A DNA stretch of 64,000 bases from Bacteroidota bacterium (GCA_018267705.1 JAFDXX010000007.1:124001-188000), one strand, 5' to 3'. Shown: positions 1-9,805, numbered from the stretch's first letter. Numbers and translations: made by a program. Notes: generated by a model not told the origin, from the letters alone.

Positions 1-1788
1 TGGTACACCTGCTGCTTGTGCGTGGCTAATAGCTTCTTTTGTTTGAGGCATTACGGCATCATCGGCAGCTACAACAATAACGGCAACATCGGTAATTTTT
101 GCACCTCTTGCACGCATAGCTGTAAATGCCTCGTGGCCCGGTGTATCTAAAAAGGTAATATGTTTTCCGTTAGGTAAAGTAACTTCATATGCACCAATAT
201 GTTGGGTGATGCCTCCTGCTTCGCCTGCTACCACATTGGCACTTCTTATATAATCTAATAATGATGTTTTACCATGATCTACGTGCCCCATTATGGTTAC
301 AATTGGAGCACGGGGTTGTTGATCTTCTTCTGTATCAACTTCTTCTTCTTCACTTTCTTCAACGTCATCAATTCCTATAAATTCAACTTCAAAACCAAAT
401 TCGCCTGCCATTAATTCTATTAGCTCGGCATCTAAACGTTGGTTAATGGAAACCATGATTCCTAAGCTCATACACTTGCTGATAATGTCTGTAAAACTTA
501 CATCCATTAAGTTGGCTAATTCACTTACGGTAACAAACTCGGTAACTTGTAGTTTGTTGTTTGCTTCTATTTCGTTATTGGCATCGGCAGCTTCTTCTCT
601 TTTTGCCTTGCGGTATTTGGCTTTTAAACTTTTTCCTCTTCCGCTTGCACCGGCAAGTTTGGCTTGTGTTTCTTTTATTTTGTCTTGAATTTCTTTGGCA
701 TCAATTTCTTTGTCTTCTCTTCTAAAATCTTTGTTATGGCCACCACCTCTGTGTTGATTGTTGCCACCTCTGTTAAAATTACCGCCGCCGCGTTGTTGAT
801 TATTGCCACCACCTCTGTTAAAATTGCCACCGCCGCGTTGTTGATTATTGCCGCCACCACCTTGTCTATTATTGGGAGTAGTATTAGTACCGCCGGCATT
901 TGGTTTTTCATCTTTTCTAAAATCAACACGTTGAATGTGGCTTCCGCGTTTTTCTACGGGAATACGTTTGCGTACTCTGTGTTCGTCTTTAGCAGTTTGT
1001 TTAGGTCTGGTATCGTTATCAACCGGTAATGATATTTTACCTAAAATTTTTGGACCTGTTAATTTTTCTACTTCAATATTTTCAATAATAGGTTCTTCCG
1101 GATTGGGTTGTATTGAAGTTGGTTCTGCTGAGGATTGTGGTTTTTCAATTACTTTTTTTGTTTCTTCAACTTTGGGTTCTTGCTTAGCAATTACTTTTTC
1201 GGTTTTAGAAGTTTCTTTTGCCTCTTCTTTTTTCTTAGCAGTTTTTTTAGGTCGTGTTGAAGAATCAATAGTGCTTAAATCAATTTTACCTAAAACTTTT
1301 GGTTCTTCAATTTCAGGAGCATCTATTTTAACAACATCCGAAGTATCTGAAGGAATGGGTTTAGGATCTTCAATTATTATTTCTTTGGGTTGTGGTTTTT
1401 TCTCTTCTACAATTTCTTCAACCTTTGGTTCTTCTTTGGTAATTGGTTTTTTCTCTTCTACAACTTCTTCAACTTTGGGTTCTTCTTTAGCAATTGGTTT
1501 TTTGTCTTCTTCTTTTCTTTTTATAGAAATATCTTCTTCATCTTTTTTCTTTCTTACATCACTGCTGCTGCCTTTTGGAATTTCTACTAAATCGGCTTTG
1601 TTTTTAGCGGCTTTATCGCTGCTAAATTCATTTTGCAAGGAATAGTACATCTCTTCTGAAAGCTTTGCCGTAGGCTTCAGGTCGTCTTTTTTAAACCCTT
1701 TCTTGGCTAAAAAATCTATAAGGGTATCTTGCCCAATATTAAATTCTTTAGCTGCTGCTAATAACCTTGGTAATTTTAATTCTGACAT
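1..1788 (-). CDS. infB: Translation initiation factor IF-2 (N-terminal 596 residues, cut by left edge)
   Basis: IF-2 is the GTPase that places initiator tRNA on the 30S subunit and promotes subunit joining. The start is the ATG at 1788; translation stays open to base 1. Residues 1-50 form the IF2N-like helical domain. A long Lys/Glu/Pro-rich linker follows, with a 17-residue repeat near 1394-1546 and an RGG/Asn/Gln-rich block near 730-890. A second IF2N-like domain precedes the G domain. The G1 motif GHVDHGKT is at residues 501-508 and the G3 motif DTPGHE follows. The remaining G domain and domains II-IV lie outside the window. It is the last gene of rimP-nusA-infB, 81 bases after nusA. The identification is certain. 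Confidence 0.97.
   Translation of the reverse strand, partial: MSELKLPRLLAAAKEFNIGQDTLIDFLAKKGFKKDDLKPTAKLSEEMYYSLQNEFSSDKAAKNKADLVEIPKGSSSDVRKKKDEEDISIKRKEEDKKPIAKEEPKVEEVVEEKKPITKEEPKVEEIVEEKKPQPKEIIIEDPKPIPSDTSDVVKIDAPEIEEPKVLGKIDLSTIDSSTRPKKTAKKKEEAKETSKTEKVIAKQEPKVEETKKVIEKPQSSAEPTSIQPNPEEPIIENIEVEKLTGPKILGKISLPVDNDTRPKQTAKDEHRVRKRIPVEKRGSHIQRVDFRKDEKPNAGGTNTTPNNRQGGGGNNQQRGGGNFNRGGGNNQQRGGGNFNRGGNNQHRGGGHNKDFRREDKEIDAKEIQDKIKETQAKLAGASGRGKSLKAKYRKAKREEAADANNEIEANNKLQVTEFVTVSELANLMDVSFTDIISKCMSLGIMVSINQRLDAELIELMAGEFGFEVEFIGIDDVEESEEEEVDTEEDQQPRAPIVTIMGHVDHGKTSLLDYIRSANVVAGEAGGITQHIGAYEVTLPNGKHITFLDTPGHEAFTAMRARGAKITDVAVIVVAADDAVMPQTKEAISHAQAAGVP
735..890 (-). repeat. 45-bp in-frame RGG/NNQQ repeat in infB
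   Basis: About 2.5 copies of a 15-residue unit ([15 protein letters not shown]) lie between the charged linker and the second helical domain of IF-2. The arginine-glycine-glycine spacing resembles RGG RNA-binding segments. This is read directly from the minus-strand translation. Confidence 0.75.
1394..1546 (-). repeat. 51-bp in-frame tandem repeat in infB linker
   Basis: Two good copies and a decaying third of a 51-base unit begin at about 1394, 1445 and 1496. The unit encodes a 17-residue Lys/Glu-rich segment of the type [17 protein letters not shown]. The period is a multiple of three, so copy number can change without breaking the frame. Confidence 0.75.
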
Positions 1789-1869
1789 TCAGTTTTATTT
1801 AGTTAAAACGGTTTTGTACTTATTACAAAACTATTTTATATTTTGTTTTTTGCTTTTATAATTTAGAAC

Positions 1870-3120
1870 TTATGCTTCTTTATTAAATTCTTCTTTAATT
1901 ATTTTAATAACATCGGCAATTGTTTCTTTTTCTAAATCTGTTCTTCTTTCTAATTCTTCCGGTGTTAATTTTAATACGCTTCTTCCGGTATCGCAACCAA
2001 CGCGTTTAAATTCATCTATTATCCATGTATCAATTTCGTCGCTAAATTCGTCTAAATCAATATCAAATTCGTTAGTTTGTTCTTCATCTTCGCGGAATAC
2101 ATCAATTTCGTAGCCTGTTAATTCGCAAGCCAATTTAATATTTACGCCTCTTCTGCCTATAGCTAATGAAACTTGATCGGGTTTTAAATATACATCTGCT
2201 TGTTTCTTTTCGTTATCTAAGTTCATGTAACTGATTTTTGCAGGAGTTAATGAACGTTGAATAAGTAATTGAACATTGGTGGTATAATTAATTACATCTA
2301 TGTTTTCGTTTTTTAATTCGCGTACAATGCCATGAATACGGCTTCCTTTCATACCAACGCAAGCACCTACGGGATCTATTCTATCATCGTAACTTTCTAC
2401 GGCTACTTTGGCTCTTTCGCCCGGCTCACGAACTATTTTTTTAATTGCAATTAAACCGTCAAAAATTTCGGGTACTTCTATTTCTAAAAGTTTGGCTAAA
2501 AATAATGGGCTTGTTCTGGAAAGAATGATTACAGGTGTATTGTTTTTAGTATCTACTCTGGCAACTACGGCTCTGGTGGTTTCGCCTTTTTTGAAATAAT
2601 CTTGTGGTATTTGTTCTGATTTTGGAAGGATTAATTCATTGCCTTCATCATCTAATAACAATACTTCTTTTTTCCATACTTGGTATACTTCGGCATTAAT
2701 GATATCTCCAATGCGATCGGCATATTTTTTAAATAGAACATTCTTTTTTAAATCGCCAATACGGCTGGCTAAAGTTTGTTTGGCAGCTAAAATAGCACGG
2801 CGACCAAAATCTAACATATCAACTTCTTGGTATAATTCTTCTCCTACTTCAAAATCTGGTTCAATTTTTACGGCTTCAGAGTAGGCAATTTCTGCTAATG
2901 GATCGTTTACTTCTCCATCTTCAACAATCATACGGCGGCGAATAATTTCAAGGTCACCTTTTTCGGCATTTACAATTACGTCAAAATTTTCATCGCTGCC
3001 ATATTTTTTACGCAACAAGGTTTTAAACACATCTTCTACCACTTTCATCATTGTGGGTCTGTCTAAATTTTCAGCATCTTTAAAATCCTGAAACGCATCT
3101 ATTAAGTTAATACTTGCCAT
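1870..3120 (-). CDS. nusA: Transcription termination/antitermination factor NusA
   Basis: NusA binds RNA polymerase and nascent RNA and controls pausing, termination and antitermination. At 416 residues it has the N-terminal polymerase-binding domain (about 1-125), an S1 domain (about 130-200), and two KH domains with GxxG loops GMKG and GRRG. An acidic segment follows, then a short helical C-terminus. It lacks the long C-terminal repeats of the E. coli protein, as is usual outside Proteobacteria. It sits 63 bases after rimP and 81 bases before infB, the widely conserved order. Confidence 0.97.
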   Translation of the reverse strand: MASINLIDAFQDFKDAENLDRPTMMKVVEDVFKTLLRKKYGSDENFDVIVNAEKGDLEIIRRRMIVEDGEVNDPLAEIAYSEAVKIEPDFEVGEELYQEVDMLDFGRRAILAAKQTLASRIGDLKKNVLFKKYADRIGDIINAEVYQVWKKEVLLLDDEGNELILPKSEQIPQDYFKKGETTRAVVARVDTKNNTPVIILSRTSPLFLAKLLEIEVPEIFDGLIAIKKIVREPGERAKVAVESYDDRIDPVGACVGMKGSRIHGIVRELKNENIDVINYTTNVQLLIQRSLTPAKISYMNLDNEKKQADVYLKPDQVSLAIGRRGVNIKLACELTGYEIDVFREDEEQTNEFDIDLDEFSDEIDTWIIDEFKRVGCDTGRSVLKLTPEELERRTDLEKETIADVIKIIKEEFNKEA

Positions 3121-3183
3121 ACAATTTTTAATTTATGATGTACGATTGATGATTGAATGCTATCAATATTACTCGTACCTGTT

Positions 3184-3657
3184 TTAAAATTTTACCTGAA
3201 CTGTTGTTGTTTTTATATTATTAAATGGAATTACCAATTGTTGTGTTATTGCTTTTTTGCCTTTACCTTCTGTAAATTCTATAATTATATCTGCTTCGGC
3301 AACTTGCAATAATTTACCTTCTTTTTTTGTTGCATCTGTAAAAATAACTTCAATATTTCTGCCAATATTTTTATTGTATTGTCTTTGCATTTTTAAAGGT
3401 TCATCAACACCCGGTGATGATATTTCTAAACTAAAATCTCCTTCAGTATATAGGGCAGCTTCCTCAATTAATTTATAAAGTTTGCGGTTAAATTGCACAC
3501 ATTTTTCAATAGTAATGCCATTATCTCCATCAATAAATACTTTAATATTATTGGTGGGTTTTATGCGTATATTAACACAGAAATATTGGGTTTCTGTTTG
3601 CAGTATTTGGTTTAATAACTGCTGTATTTTTTCTACCTGATTTTCTATTGGTAACAT
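3184..3657 (-). CDS. rimP: Ribosome maturation factor RimP
   Basis: RimP assists late 30S subunit assembly. The 157-residue protein has the family's N-terminal alpha/beta domain, with the conserved stretch LEISSPGVDEPL, and a C-terminal Sm-like beta domain. It is the first gene of the rimP-nusA-infB operon. Its ATG at 3657 is 12 bases from an 11-bp hairpin in the leader, and no Shine-Dalgarno sequence is visible. A promoter match lies about 55-90 bases upstream. Confidence 0.95.
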   Translation of the reverse strand: MLPIENQVEKIQQLLNQILQTETQYFCVNIRIKPTNNIKVFIDGDNGITIEKCVQFNRKLYKLIEEAALYTEGDFSLEISSPGVDEPLKMQRQYNKNIGRNIEVIFTDATKKEGKLLQVAEADIIIEFTEGKGKKAITQQLVIPFNNIKTTTVQVKF

Positions 3658-3668
3658 ATTTATAAAGC

Positions 3669-3695
3669 AGAAGGGAACGGTAATCGTTCCCTTCT
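3669..3695 (-). promoter_or_regulatory. Hairpin in the 5' leader of rimP-nusA-infB
   Basis: A perfect 11-bp inverted repeat, AGAAGGGAACG with a 5-base loop, ends 11 bases before the rimP start codon. With the predicted transcription start near 3707 the leader is only about 50 nt, so this stem would fill more than half of it and lie beside the start codon. No U-run follows on the minus strand, so it does not look like a terminator for this operon. Confidence 0.6.
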
Positions 3696-3713
3696 ATTAT
3701 TCTTTTTCCGATG

Positions 3714-3746
3714 CAAATGTATGGTAATGCATAGTTATGTTCCAAA
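3714..3746 (-). promoter_or_regulatory. Promoter of rimP-nusA-infB (Bacteroidota type)
   Basis: On the minus strand, TTTG (3746-3743) and TACATTTG (3721-3714) are separated by 21 bases. This matches the Bacteroidota housekeeping consensus TTTG-N17-23-TAnnTTTG. The predicted start is near 3707. Confidence 0.65.
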
Positions 3747-4052
3747 TTTTAAATGAATGATGTAGGTAAACACAAGATGAAGTGGATGATTTTTTTAATT
3801 TTTTACCCATTAAAATTTATGGGCAACTATTTACGCTATAGAAATAAAGAAAAATTCACTTCCGTTGCTTTTATTTTCTTATTTCTACTAACAATAATAC
3901 GCAACAAAGCAGAAATAATAATTGGTTAAACAAAATATTGTTTCTTCAATAAATCTCCTTTTTACAAATTTTAAACACCATTTATTTTCAAAACATTTAA
4001 CAAACAATCAATTTCCCGTTTTAATTACATTTACCACCAGAATAAATTATTT

Positions 4053-5525
4053 ATGAAGAACTTTTTATTTGTGTTTTTTGTTGCAATTTTTTTTTGTATT
4101 GAATTAAATGCACAAACAAAACCTGCACCTGCATTACTCAAAAACATAAGCATTACGTTAACGCCACTAAAAAATTGTAAAGTTTATTTAGGAAGTTATT
4201 ATGGGAAAACACAAATTATTGCAGACTCTGCACAATTAGATGCAACAAGTAAAGGAGCATTTAAAGGAAAAACAAAACTTACTCCCGGTGTGTATTTTGT
4301 AGTATCGCCTAATTACACCATTCAGTTTGAATTATTGATTGGCAATAACCAACATTTTTCTATTAAAGCCGATACAACACAAAAAGAAAAAGCAGTAATA
4401 ACAGGTTCTGCCGATAATGATTTGTTTAAACAATACTCAGCATTTACAACAGAAAGAGGGCAAAAACTAAATCAGCTTTCACAACAATTAGCCCTCGCAA
4501 AACATAAGACAGATTCTTCTTCTATCCATAAACAAATAGCTGTTTTAAATAATGAAATTCAATTATACAGAAACAAGATAATTAGAGAAAATAAAAGTAC
4601 ATTATTGGCAACTCTATTAGCAGCAATGCGTAGGCCCGAAGTACCTGCCATTCCTATAGTTAATGGAAAAGCAGATTCAACCTACCCTTATCGTTTTGTA
4701 AAAGAACATTATTGGGATGATGTTGCATTTAACGATAATAGTTTATTACACACTCCTTTTTTTGAACCCAAGTTAGATGATTATTATAAATACTATGTTT
4801 CTCCTGAGCCAGATTCTATTATTAAAGAAGTAAATTATATGTTATTATTTGCAAGAACCGGAAAAGAAATATATCCGTACTTGCTAACAAAATTTACCAA
4901 TAAATACATGAACCCAGAATACATGGGGCAAGACAAAGTATTTTTATTTTTGTTTGAAAATTTTTATGCAAAAGGTGATACAATATATTTAACCGCTGCC
5001 GGTAGAAAAACCGTTACAGACAGGGCTTACAGCATGATGGCCAATCAAGTTGGTAACCCTGCAGCACCTTTAGATTTAACCGATACAACAGGCAAAATAA
5101 ATTCATTATATAATTTAAAAGGGGCATTTACGTTTGTTGTTTTTTGGGATCCTACCTGCGGACATTGTAAAGAAGAATTACCTAGAATAGATTCTATTTA
5201 TAAAGCCAAATGGAAAGCATTAGATGTAAAATTATACAGTGTAAACATTCATGAAAATTTAATGAAAGAATTAAAAGAATTTGTGAATACAAAACATTTT
5301 AGTACCGATTGGGTTCATGTTTATCAATCCAATGCTGCATTAATAGCCGAACAACAAGCAGGCAAGCCTAATTACAGACAGTTATATGATGTTAGTAAAA
5401 CACCAACCATGTATTTGTTAGATAATGAAAAAAGAATAATAGGCAAACAACTAAGTATAGAACAATTTGATGATTTAATTGCTGCTAAACTAAAATTAAA
5501 AAACGCTTCAGGCGGAGTTAAGTAA
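4053..5525 (+). CDS. Exported thioredoxin-like protein (DUF4369/DUF5106 type)
   Basis: Predicted periplasmic thiol-disulfide protein of 490 residues. A signal peptide (about residues 1-20, ending LNAQ) is followed by a DUF4369-like beta domain, a helical middle resembling DUF5106, and a C-terminal TlpA-like thioredoxin domain with the active site CGHC at residues 369-372 (context DPTCGHCKEELP). Such proteins reduce or shuffle disulfides in exported proteins; the substrate is unknown. The next gene, a SurA-like foldase, starts one base after this stop codon, which suggests translational coupling and a shared role in envelope protein folding. Domain names are from family knowledge. Confidence 0.85.
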   Translation: MKNFLFVFFVAIFFCIELNAQTKPAPALLKNISITLTPLKNCKVYLGSYYGKTQIIADSAQLDATSKGAFKGKTKLTPGVYFVVSPNYTIQFELLIGNNQHFSIKADTTQKEKAVITGSADNDLFKQYSAFTTERGQKLNQLSQQLALAKHKTDSSSIHKQIAVLNNEIQLYRNKIIRENKSTLLATLLAAMRRPEVPAIPIVNGKADSTYPYRFVKEHYWDDVAFNDNSLLHTPFFEPKLDDYYKYYVSPEPDSIIKEVNYMLLFARTGKEIYPYLLTKFTNKYMNPEYMGQDKVFLFLFENFYAKGDTIYLTAAGRKTVTDRAYSMMANQVGNPAAPLDLTDTTGKINSLYNLKGAFTFVVFWDPTCGHCKEELPRIDSIYKAKWKALDVKLYSVNIHENLMKELKEFVNTKHFSTDWVHVYQSNAALIAEQQAGKPNYRQLYDVSKTPTMYLLDNEKRIIGKQLSIEQFDDLIAAKLKLKNASGGVK

Positions 5526-5526
5526 T

Positions 5527-7416
5527 ATGAAATTGATTATAACTACAGTTTGTTTTTTATTAATTACTAACAGTTTCTCGCAAACATTATTTACATACGG
5601 TAACAAAGCAGTAAGCAAACAAACGTTTTTACAATCTTATAAAAAAAATAATACAGGCAATAATTCTGCAAGTACATTAAAAAATTATTTGCAGTTATTT
5701 ATTAATTACAAATTAAAAATTCAAGCAGCTATTGATGAAGGCTTAAACACAGAACCCTCTGTAAATGCAGATGCACAACAATTTAAAAATGAAATTGCAG
5801 AAAACATAATTAACAAACAAGCCAACATTAATGCATTGGTAAAACAAGCTTATGAAAGAAGTAAAAAAGAAATTTTATTAGCACAAGTTTTTGTTGAATA
5901 TAGAAACAATTATTCTGCAACAGATTTTAAACAAATTCAAACTGCATACAATCAATTAAAAACAGGGAAAAATTTTGATGCAGTTACACAAATTTATTCA
6001 ACTGATGGAAACATAAAAAAATCAAATGGAATATTAGGTTATATCACTGCTTTTTCTTTACCTTATGAAATTGAAAATATTGTTTATGCATTAAAACCAA
6101 AAACATTTTCAAACATATACATAGGCAAATTTGGTTATCATATTTTTTATATTAAAAATGAAAGAACAGCACGACCTGCAAGGAAAATAGCACAAATATT
6201 TTTTTCATTCCCACCCAATGCCAATGAAAATGACAAAAGCAAAATAATTCAAAAAGCGAATAAAATTTTCGAATTACTAAAAACAAAAGTTGTATTTGAT
6301 AGCGTTGCCAAACAATACAGTGATGATAATACCAACGCACTATTAGAAGTAAGTACAGGGAAGTTTGATGCTAATTTTGAAGAAGCCGTTTTTGCTTTAC
6401 AAAATATTGGAAACATAAGTGCCCCAATAGTTTCAGATGATGGTGTAAGAATTGTTCAACTAAAAGAAATTGTTGTTTTACCCCAAACATTAAACGAAGC
6501 AATTGCAATAAATAATTTAAAACAAAAGGTAGAAAACAGCAATAGGCTAACTATTGCCAAACAGAAATTATTACCAAAATGGATGAAGCAAACTAATTAT
6601 AAAAAAGCCACCTATAATGAAAAGGAGTTGTTTAGATATATTGACAGTTTTGTTCTAAACAAAACATTTCAGTCATTTAAAACAATAACAGATTCAACCG
6701 TTATTTTTTCTACTCAAAAACAAAAATGGTATGTTATAGATTTTTGTCTGTATGTAAAATTAAATAGTGAAAGAAAGAAAGATTATTCCACTTTATTAAA
6801 AGAATTCATTGAACAAAAAATTAGCAATTATTATAAACAACATTTAGAAGATTATAATGCAGAAATGAAAGAACAAGTAAAAGAATTTACCGAAGCCAAT
6901 TTATTATTTGCTGTAATGGATAAACATGTTTGGGGTAATGCCTCAAAAGATACAATTGCATTGAAAGAATATTATACACAACACGCTGCACAATATATTT
7001 GGCAACCCAGTACAGCTGCAATTATTGTAACAGCAAACAATGCAACATCTGCTAACGATGCATTAGCAAAAATAAAAGCCAACCCTTCCAACTGGCGTAA
7101 TATTACTTCAAGCTATGGCTCATTATTAAATGCAGACAGCGGCAGGTTTGAAAACAACCAACTACCTTTTACTATTGAAAATAAAAAGGAAAACTCAACA
7201 ACAACTATTCATGTAACAAACAATCCTGAATTATATACTTTTTTTTACATAACACATATTTACAATAATGCTGAGTTAAGAAATTTTAATGATGCCAAAT
7301 CGCTAGTAGCAGCAGATTATCAGCAAGTATTAGAAAACAAGTGGCTGCAACAGTTAAAAATAAAATATCCTGTAAAAATTAATAATACCGTATGGAAATC
7401 TATTGAACACAACTAA
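5527..7416 (+). CDS. SurA-like peptidylprolyl isomerase/chaperone
   Basis: A 629-residue exported protein with a signal peptide (about 1-19, ending SFSQ). An N-terminal SurA-like helical segment contains the typical YKLKIQAA-type stretch. Two parvulin-like domains follow, at roughly 110-215 and 220-320, recognisable by the pattern NGILGYITAF and GYHIFYIK. The C-terminal 300 residues are divergent. It probably helps outer-membrane proteins, such as the SusC barrels in this window, cross the periplasm. It forms a two-gene unit with the thioredoxin-like gene upstream. Whether both parvulin domains are catalytic cannot be told from sequence alone. Confidence 0.85.
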   Translation: MKLIITTVCFLLITNSFSQTLFTYGNKAVSKQTFLQSYKKNNTGNNSASTLKNYLQLFINYKLKIQAAIDEGLNTEPSVNADAQQFKNEIAENIINKQANINALVKQAYERSKKEILLAQVFVEYRNNYSATDFKQIQTAYNQLKTGKNFDAVTQIYSTDGNIKKSNGILGYITAFSLPYEIENIVYALKPKTFSNIYIGKFGYHIFYIKNERTARPARKIAQIFFSFPPNANENDKSKIIQKANKIFELLKTKVVFDSVAKQYSDDNTNALLEVSTGKFDANFEEAVFALQNIGNISAPIVSDDGVRIVQLKEIVVLPQTLNEAIAINNLKQKVENSNRLTIAKQKLLPKWMKQTNYKKATYNEKELFRYIDSFVLNKTFQSFKTITDSTVIFSTQKQKWYVIDFCLYVKLNSERKKDYSTLLKEFIEQKISNYYKQHLEDYNAEMKEQVKEFTEANLLFAVMDKHVWGNASKDTIALKEYYTQHAAQYIWQPSTAAIIVTANNATSANDALAKIKANPSNWRNITSSYGSLLNADSGRFENNQLPFTIENKKENSTTTIHVTNNPELYTFFYITHIYNNAELRNFNDAKSLVAADYQQVLENKWLQQLKIKYPVKINNTVWKSIEHN

Positions 7417-7436
7417 AAAATTATTTCATCAATATG

Positions 7437-7901
7437 CTACTTTTTCCATGCAGCAATAATTTCTTCTGCATGTTGTTTACTTTTAGGTTTCAAAAATATT
7501 TTTTTAATAACTCCTTTTTCATCAATTAAAAAAGTAGTACGGTGCAAGCCCATATATTTTCTACCATATAATTGCTTCTCTCCCCAAACGCCGTAAGCAT
7601 CTATAATTTCATGGTTTGTATCTGCAATTAATGTAAAGGGTAAACTATGTTTTGTTGAAAATTTTTTATGCTTCATTTCATCATCAGGGCTAATACCAAT
7701 TATTTCAAAACCTTCTTTTTTAAGCAATGCATAATTATCTCGCAAGTTACAAGCTTGCACGGTGCAAGTGGGCGTTAAATCTTGCGGATAAAAATATAAA
7801 ACCAGTTTTTTCCCTTTAAAATCTTTTAAAGAAACAATCTTACCATTTTGTGTTTTCCCTTTAAACAAAGGGGCTTTATCGCTTTCTTTCAATGTAATCA
7901 T
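7437..7901 (-). CDS. bcp: Thioredoxin-dependent peroxiredoxin (Bcp/PrxQ)
   Basis: This enzyme reduces hydrogen peroxide and organic hydroperoxides using thioredoxin. The 154-residue protein has the AhpC/TSA fold, peroxidatic Cys46 in TPTC and resolving Cys51 five residues later, the arrangement of atypical 2-Cys PrxQ enzymes. No signal peptide is present, so it is cytoplasmic. It converges with the SurA-like gene across a 20-base gap. It is a single-gene unit. Confidence 0.95.
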   Translation of the reverse strand: MITLKESDKAPLFKGKTQNGKIVSLKDFKGKKLVLYFYPQDLTPTCTVQACNLRDNYALLKKEGFEIIGISPDDEMKHKKFSTKHSLPFTLIADTNHEIIDAYGVWGEKQLYGRKYMGLHRTTFLIDEKGVIKKIFLKPKSKQHAEEIIAAWKK

Positions 7902-8021
7902 ACTAACAAATATTCATCACAAAACTACATTTCAAATTTTTAAAGCAAAATTCATAATTCAATAAGTATATACATTTTGGTTTTCATTGTTTATAATGAA
8001 ACAGAACTTAAAAAGTTTCGC

Positions 8022-8051
8022 TTTGATATTTATCATTTTCATGTAGGTTTG
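8022..8051 (+). promoter_or_regulatory. Promoter of the carB-like gene (Bacteroidota type)
   Basis: TTTG at 8022-8025 and TAGGTTTG at 8044-8051 are 18 bases apart, a full match to the Bacteroidota consensus. The start codon at 8072 is 20 bases beyond the -7 element, so the leader is very short. Confidence 0.7.
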
Positions 8052-8071
8052 CACAATTTATTTTTTAATCA

Positions 8072-9718
8072 ATGCCAAAAGACAACTCCATAAAATCTGT
8101 ACTCATAATTGGTTCTGGCCCTATTATTATTGGTCAAGCCTGCGAGTTCGATTATTCAGGCTCTCAAGCTGCAAGAAGTTTAAGAGAAGAAGGAATTAAA
8201 GTAATTCTCATTAATAGCAACCCTGCTACTATTATGACCGATCCAATGATGGCCGATAAAGTATATTTATTACCATTAACGGTTGAAAGTATTGAACAAA
8301 TTTTACAAGAAAACAAAATTGATGCAGTATTACCAACTATGGGTGGACAAACTGCTCTCAACCTTTGTAAAGAGGCAGAAGAATTGGGTATTTGGGAAAA
8401 ATATAATTGTCGCTTAATTGGTGTAGATGTAGATGCAATTAATACTGCAGAAGATAGAGATTTATTTAGGAAACTAATGCTAAAAATTGGTATTAAAGTA
8501 GCACCCAGCCATGTTGCTAATAGTTTTTTAGAAGGAAAAGAATTTGCACAAGAAATTGGTTTTCCTTTAGTGATAAGAGCCTCATTTACATTAGGAGGAA
8601 GCGGCGGTGGATTTGTACACAATAAAGAAGAATTAGATGCTGCATTAAAACACGGTTTAGAAGCAAGCCCTATACACGAAGTATTGGTAGAAAAAGCAGT
8701 ATTAGGTTGGAAAGAATATGAATTAGAATTACTACGAGATAAAAATGATAATGTAGTTATTATTTGTACTGTTGAAAATTTAGATCCAATGGGTGTACAC
8801 ACAGGAGATTCTATAACTGTTGCACCTGCTATGACGTTGAGTGATACCGCCTTTCAAGACATGCGTAATCAAGCAATATTAATGATGCGTAGCCTTGGAA
8901 ATTTTGCCGGTGGTTGTAATGTACAATTTGCATTAAACCCCGAAACAGAAGAATTAATTGCCGTAGAAATTAACCCACGCGTAAGCCGTTCATCTGCATT
9001 AGCAAGTAAAGCAACCGGTTATCCCATTGCAAAAATTGCTGCCAAATTAGCAATCGGTTATTCTTTAGATGAATTAAAAAATCAAATTACAAAAACTACA
9101 TCCGCATACTTTGAACCCGCATTAGATTATGTAATTGTAAAAGTACCACGTTGGAATTTTGATAAGTTTAAAGGAGCTAACGATACTTTAGGTTTACAAA
9201 TGAAAAGTGTTGGTGAAGTAATGGCAATTGGCAGAAGTTTTACAGAAGCCATTCAAAAAGCTTGTCAAAGTTTAGAAAACGAAGCCATTGGTTTAGGATA
9301 TTACGGAAAAAGTTTAATGAAGAGCGACGAAATTGTTGAGTACATAAAAACACCAAAATGGGATAGAATTTTCAGAATTAAAGATGCACTGATGCAAGGT
9401 GTAACCGTAAAAACTATTGCTCAAACAACCGGTATAGACAGATGGTTTTTATATCAAATTCAAAATATTTGTAATATAGAAAAACAAATTGCAGAATACA
9501 CTTTAGATACTTTACCAACCGATATTTTAAAACATGCCAAAAAAGAAGGCTTTAGCGATTTACAAATTTCAAAAATATTACAAGGTAAATGCAATGAAGA
9601 GCAGGTGTACGAAAAACGAAAAGCATTAGGTATAACCCGTGTTTATAAAATGGTTGATACTTGTAGTGCAGAATTTGAAGCAAAAACACCTTATTTCTAC
9701 AGCACATTTGAAGGGTAG
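8072..9718 (+). CDS. carB: Carbamoyl-phosphate synthase large subunit, N-terminal half only
   Basis: CarB makes carbamoyl phosphate for pyrimidine and arginine synthesis. The usual protein is about 940-1070 residues, with two homologous synthetase halves and a regulatory domain. This one is 548 residues. It contains the first half in full: [17 protein letters not shown] at the start, an ATP-grasp domain (about 128-320) with [10 protein letters not shown] and [18 protein letters not shown], and the oligomerisation domain ending VDTCSAEF...YFYSTFEG. It then stops exactly where the second half should begin. The promoter upstream and a strong terminator 40 bases downstream show a complete gene, not an edge artefact. 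The C-terminal half must be encoded elsewhere (split carB, as in some archaea) or be missing. Confidence 0.9.
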   Translation: MPKDNSIKSVLIIGSGPIIIGQACEFDYSGSQAARSLREEGIKVILINSNPATIMTDPMMADKVYLLPLTVESIEQILQENKIDAVLPTMGGQTALNLCKEAEELGIWEKYNCRLIGVDVDAINTAEDRDLFRKLMLKIGIKVAPSHVANSFLEGKEFAQEIGFPLVIRASFTLGGSGGGFVHNKEELDAALKHGLEASPIHEVLVEKAVLGWKEYELELLRDKNDNVVIICTVENLDPMGVHTGDSITVAPAMTLSDTAFQDMRNQAILMMRSLGNFAGGCNVQFALNPETEELIAVEINPRVSRSSALASKATGYPIAKIAAKLAIGYSLDELKNQITKTTSAYFEPALDYVIVKVPRWNFDKFKGANDTLGLQMKSVGEVMAIGRSFTEAIQKACQSLENEAIGLGYYGKSLMKSDEIVEYIKTPKWDRIFRIKDALMQGVTVKTIAQTTGIDRWFLYQIQNICNIEKQIAEYTLDTLPTDILKHAKKEGFSDLQISKILQGKCNEEQVYEKRKALGITRVYKMVDTCSAEFEAKTPYFYSTFEG

Positions 9719-9757
9719 AGTTATTTTTATTTCTTCTTCAAATAATAGCATTTAAAT

Positions 9758-9786
9758 AAAAACGCACCGCTTTGCGGTGCGTTTTT
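9758..9786. terminator. Bidirectional terminator between carB half and tsf
   Basis: A 13-bp perfect stem, AAAAACGCACCGC, with a 3-base loop, has U-runs in both directions. It serves the convergent carB-like and tsf genes. Confidence 0.9.
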
Positions 9787-9805
9787 AAAAAATATTCATA
9801 AAATA

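Larger units (their letters stand above)
3658..4052. other. 395-bp divergent intergenic region
   Basis: This gap separates rimP (minus) from the exported thioredoxin-like gene (plus). The rimP promoter and leader hairpin occupy the left 90 bases. On the plus strand TACATTTA at 4026-4033 could be a -7 element for the gene at 4053, but no -33 match is at the right distance. I see no RNA gene or ORF in the remaining AT-rich sequence. Confidence 0.5.

Noticed and set aside
446..1645. Long plus-strand open frames opposite infB, rich in Ser/Phe or Leu/Ile
   Set aside because: They are mirror frames of the low-complexity IF-2 linker; the minus strand encodes a clear IF-2.
3669..3695. rimP leader hairpin as a terminator for a plus-strand transcript
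   Set aside because: No plus-strand gene lies upstream, and the T-run after it is interrupted; the leader interpretation fits the promoter better, though this cannot be proven.
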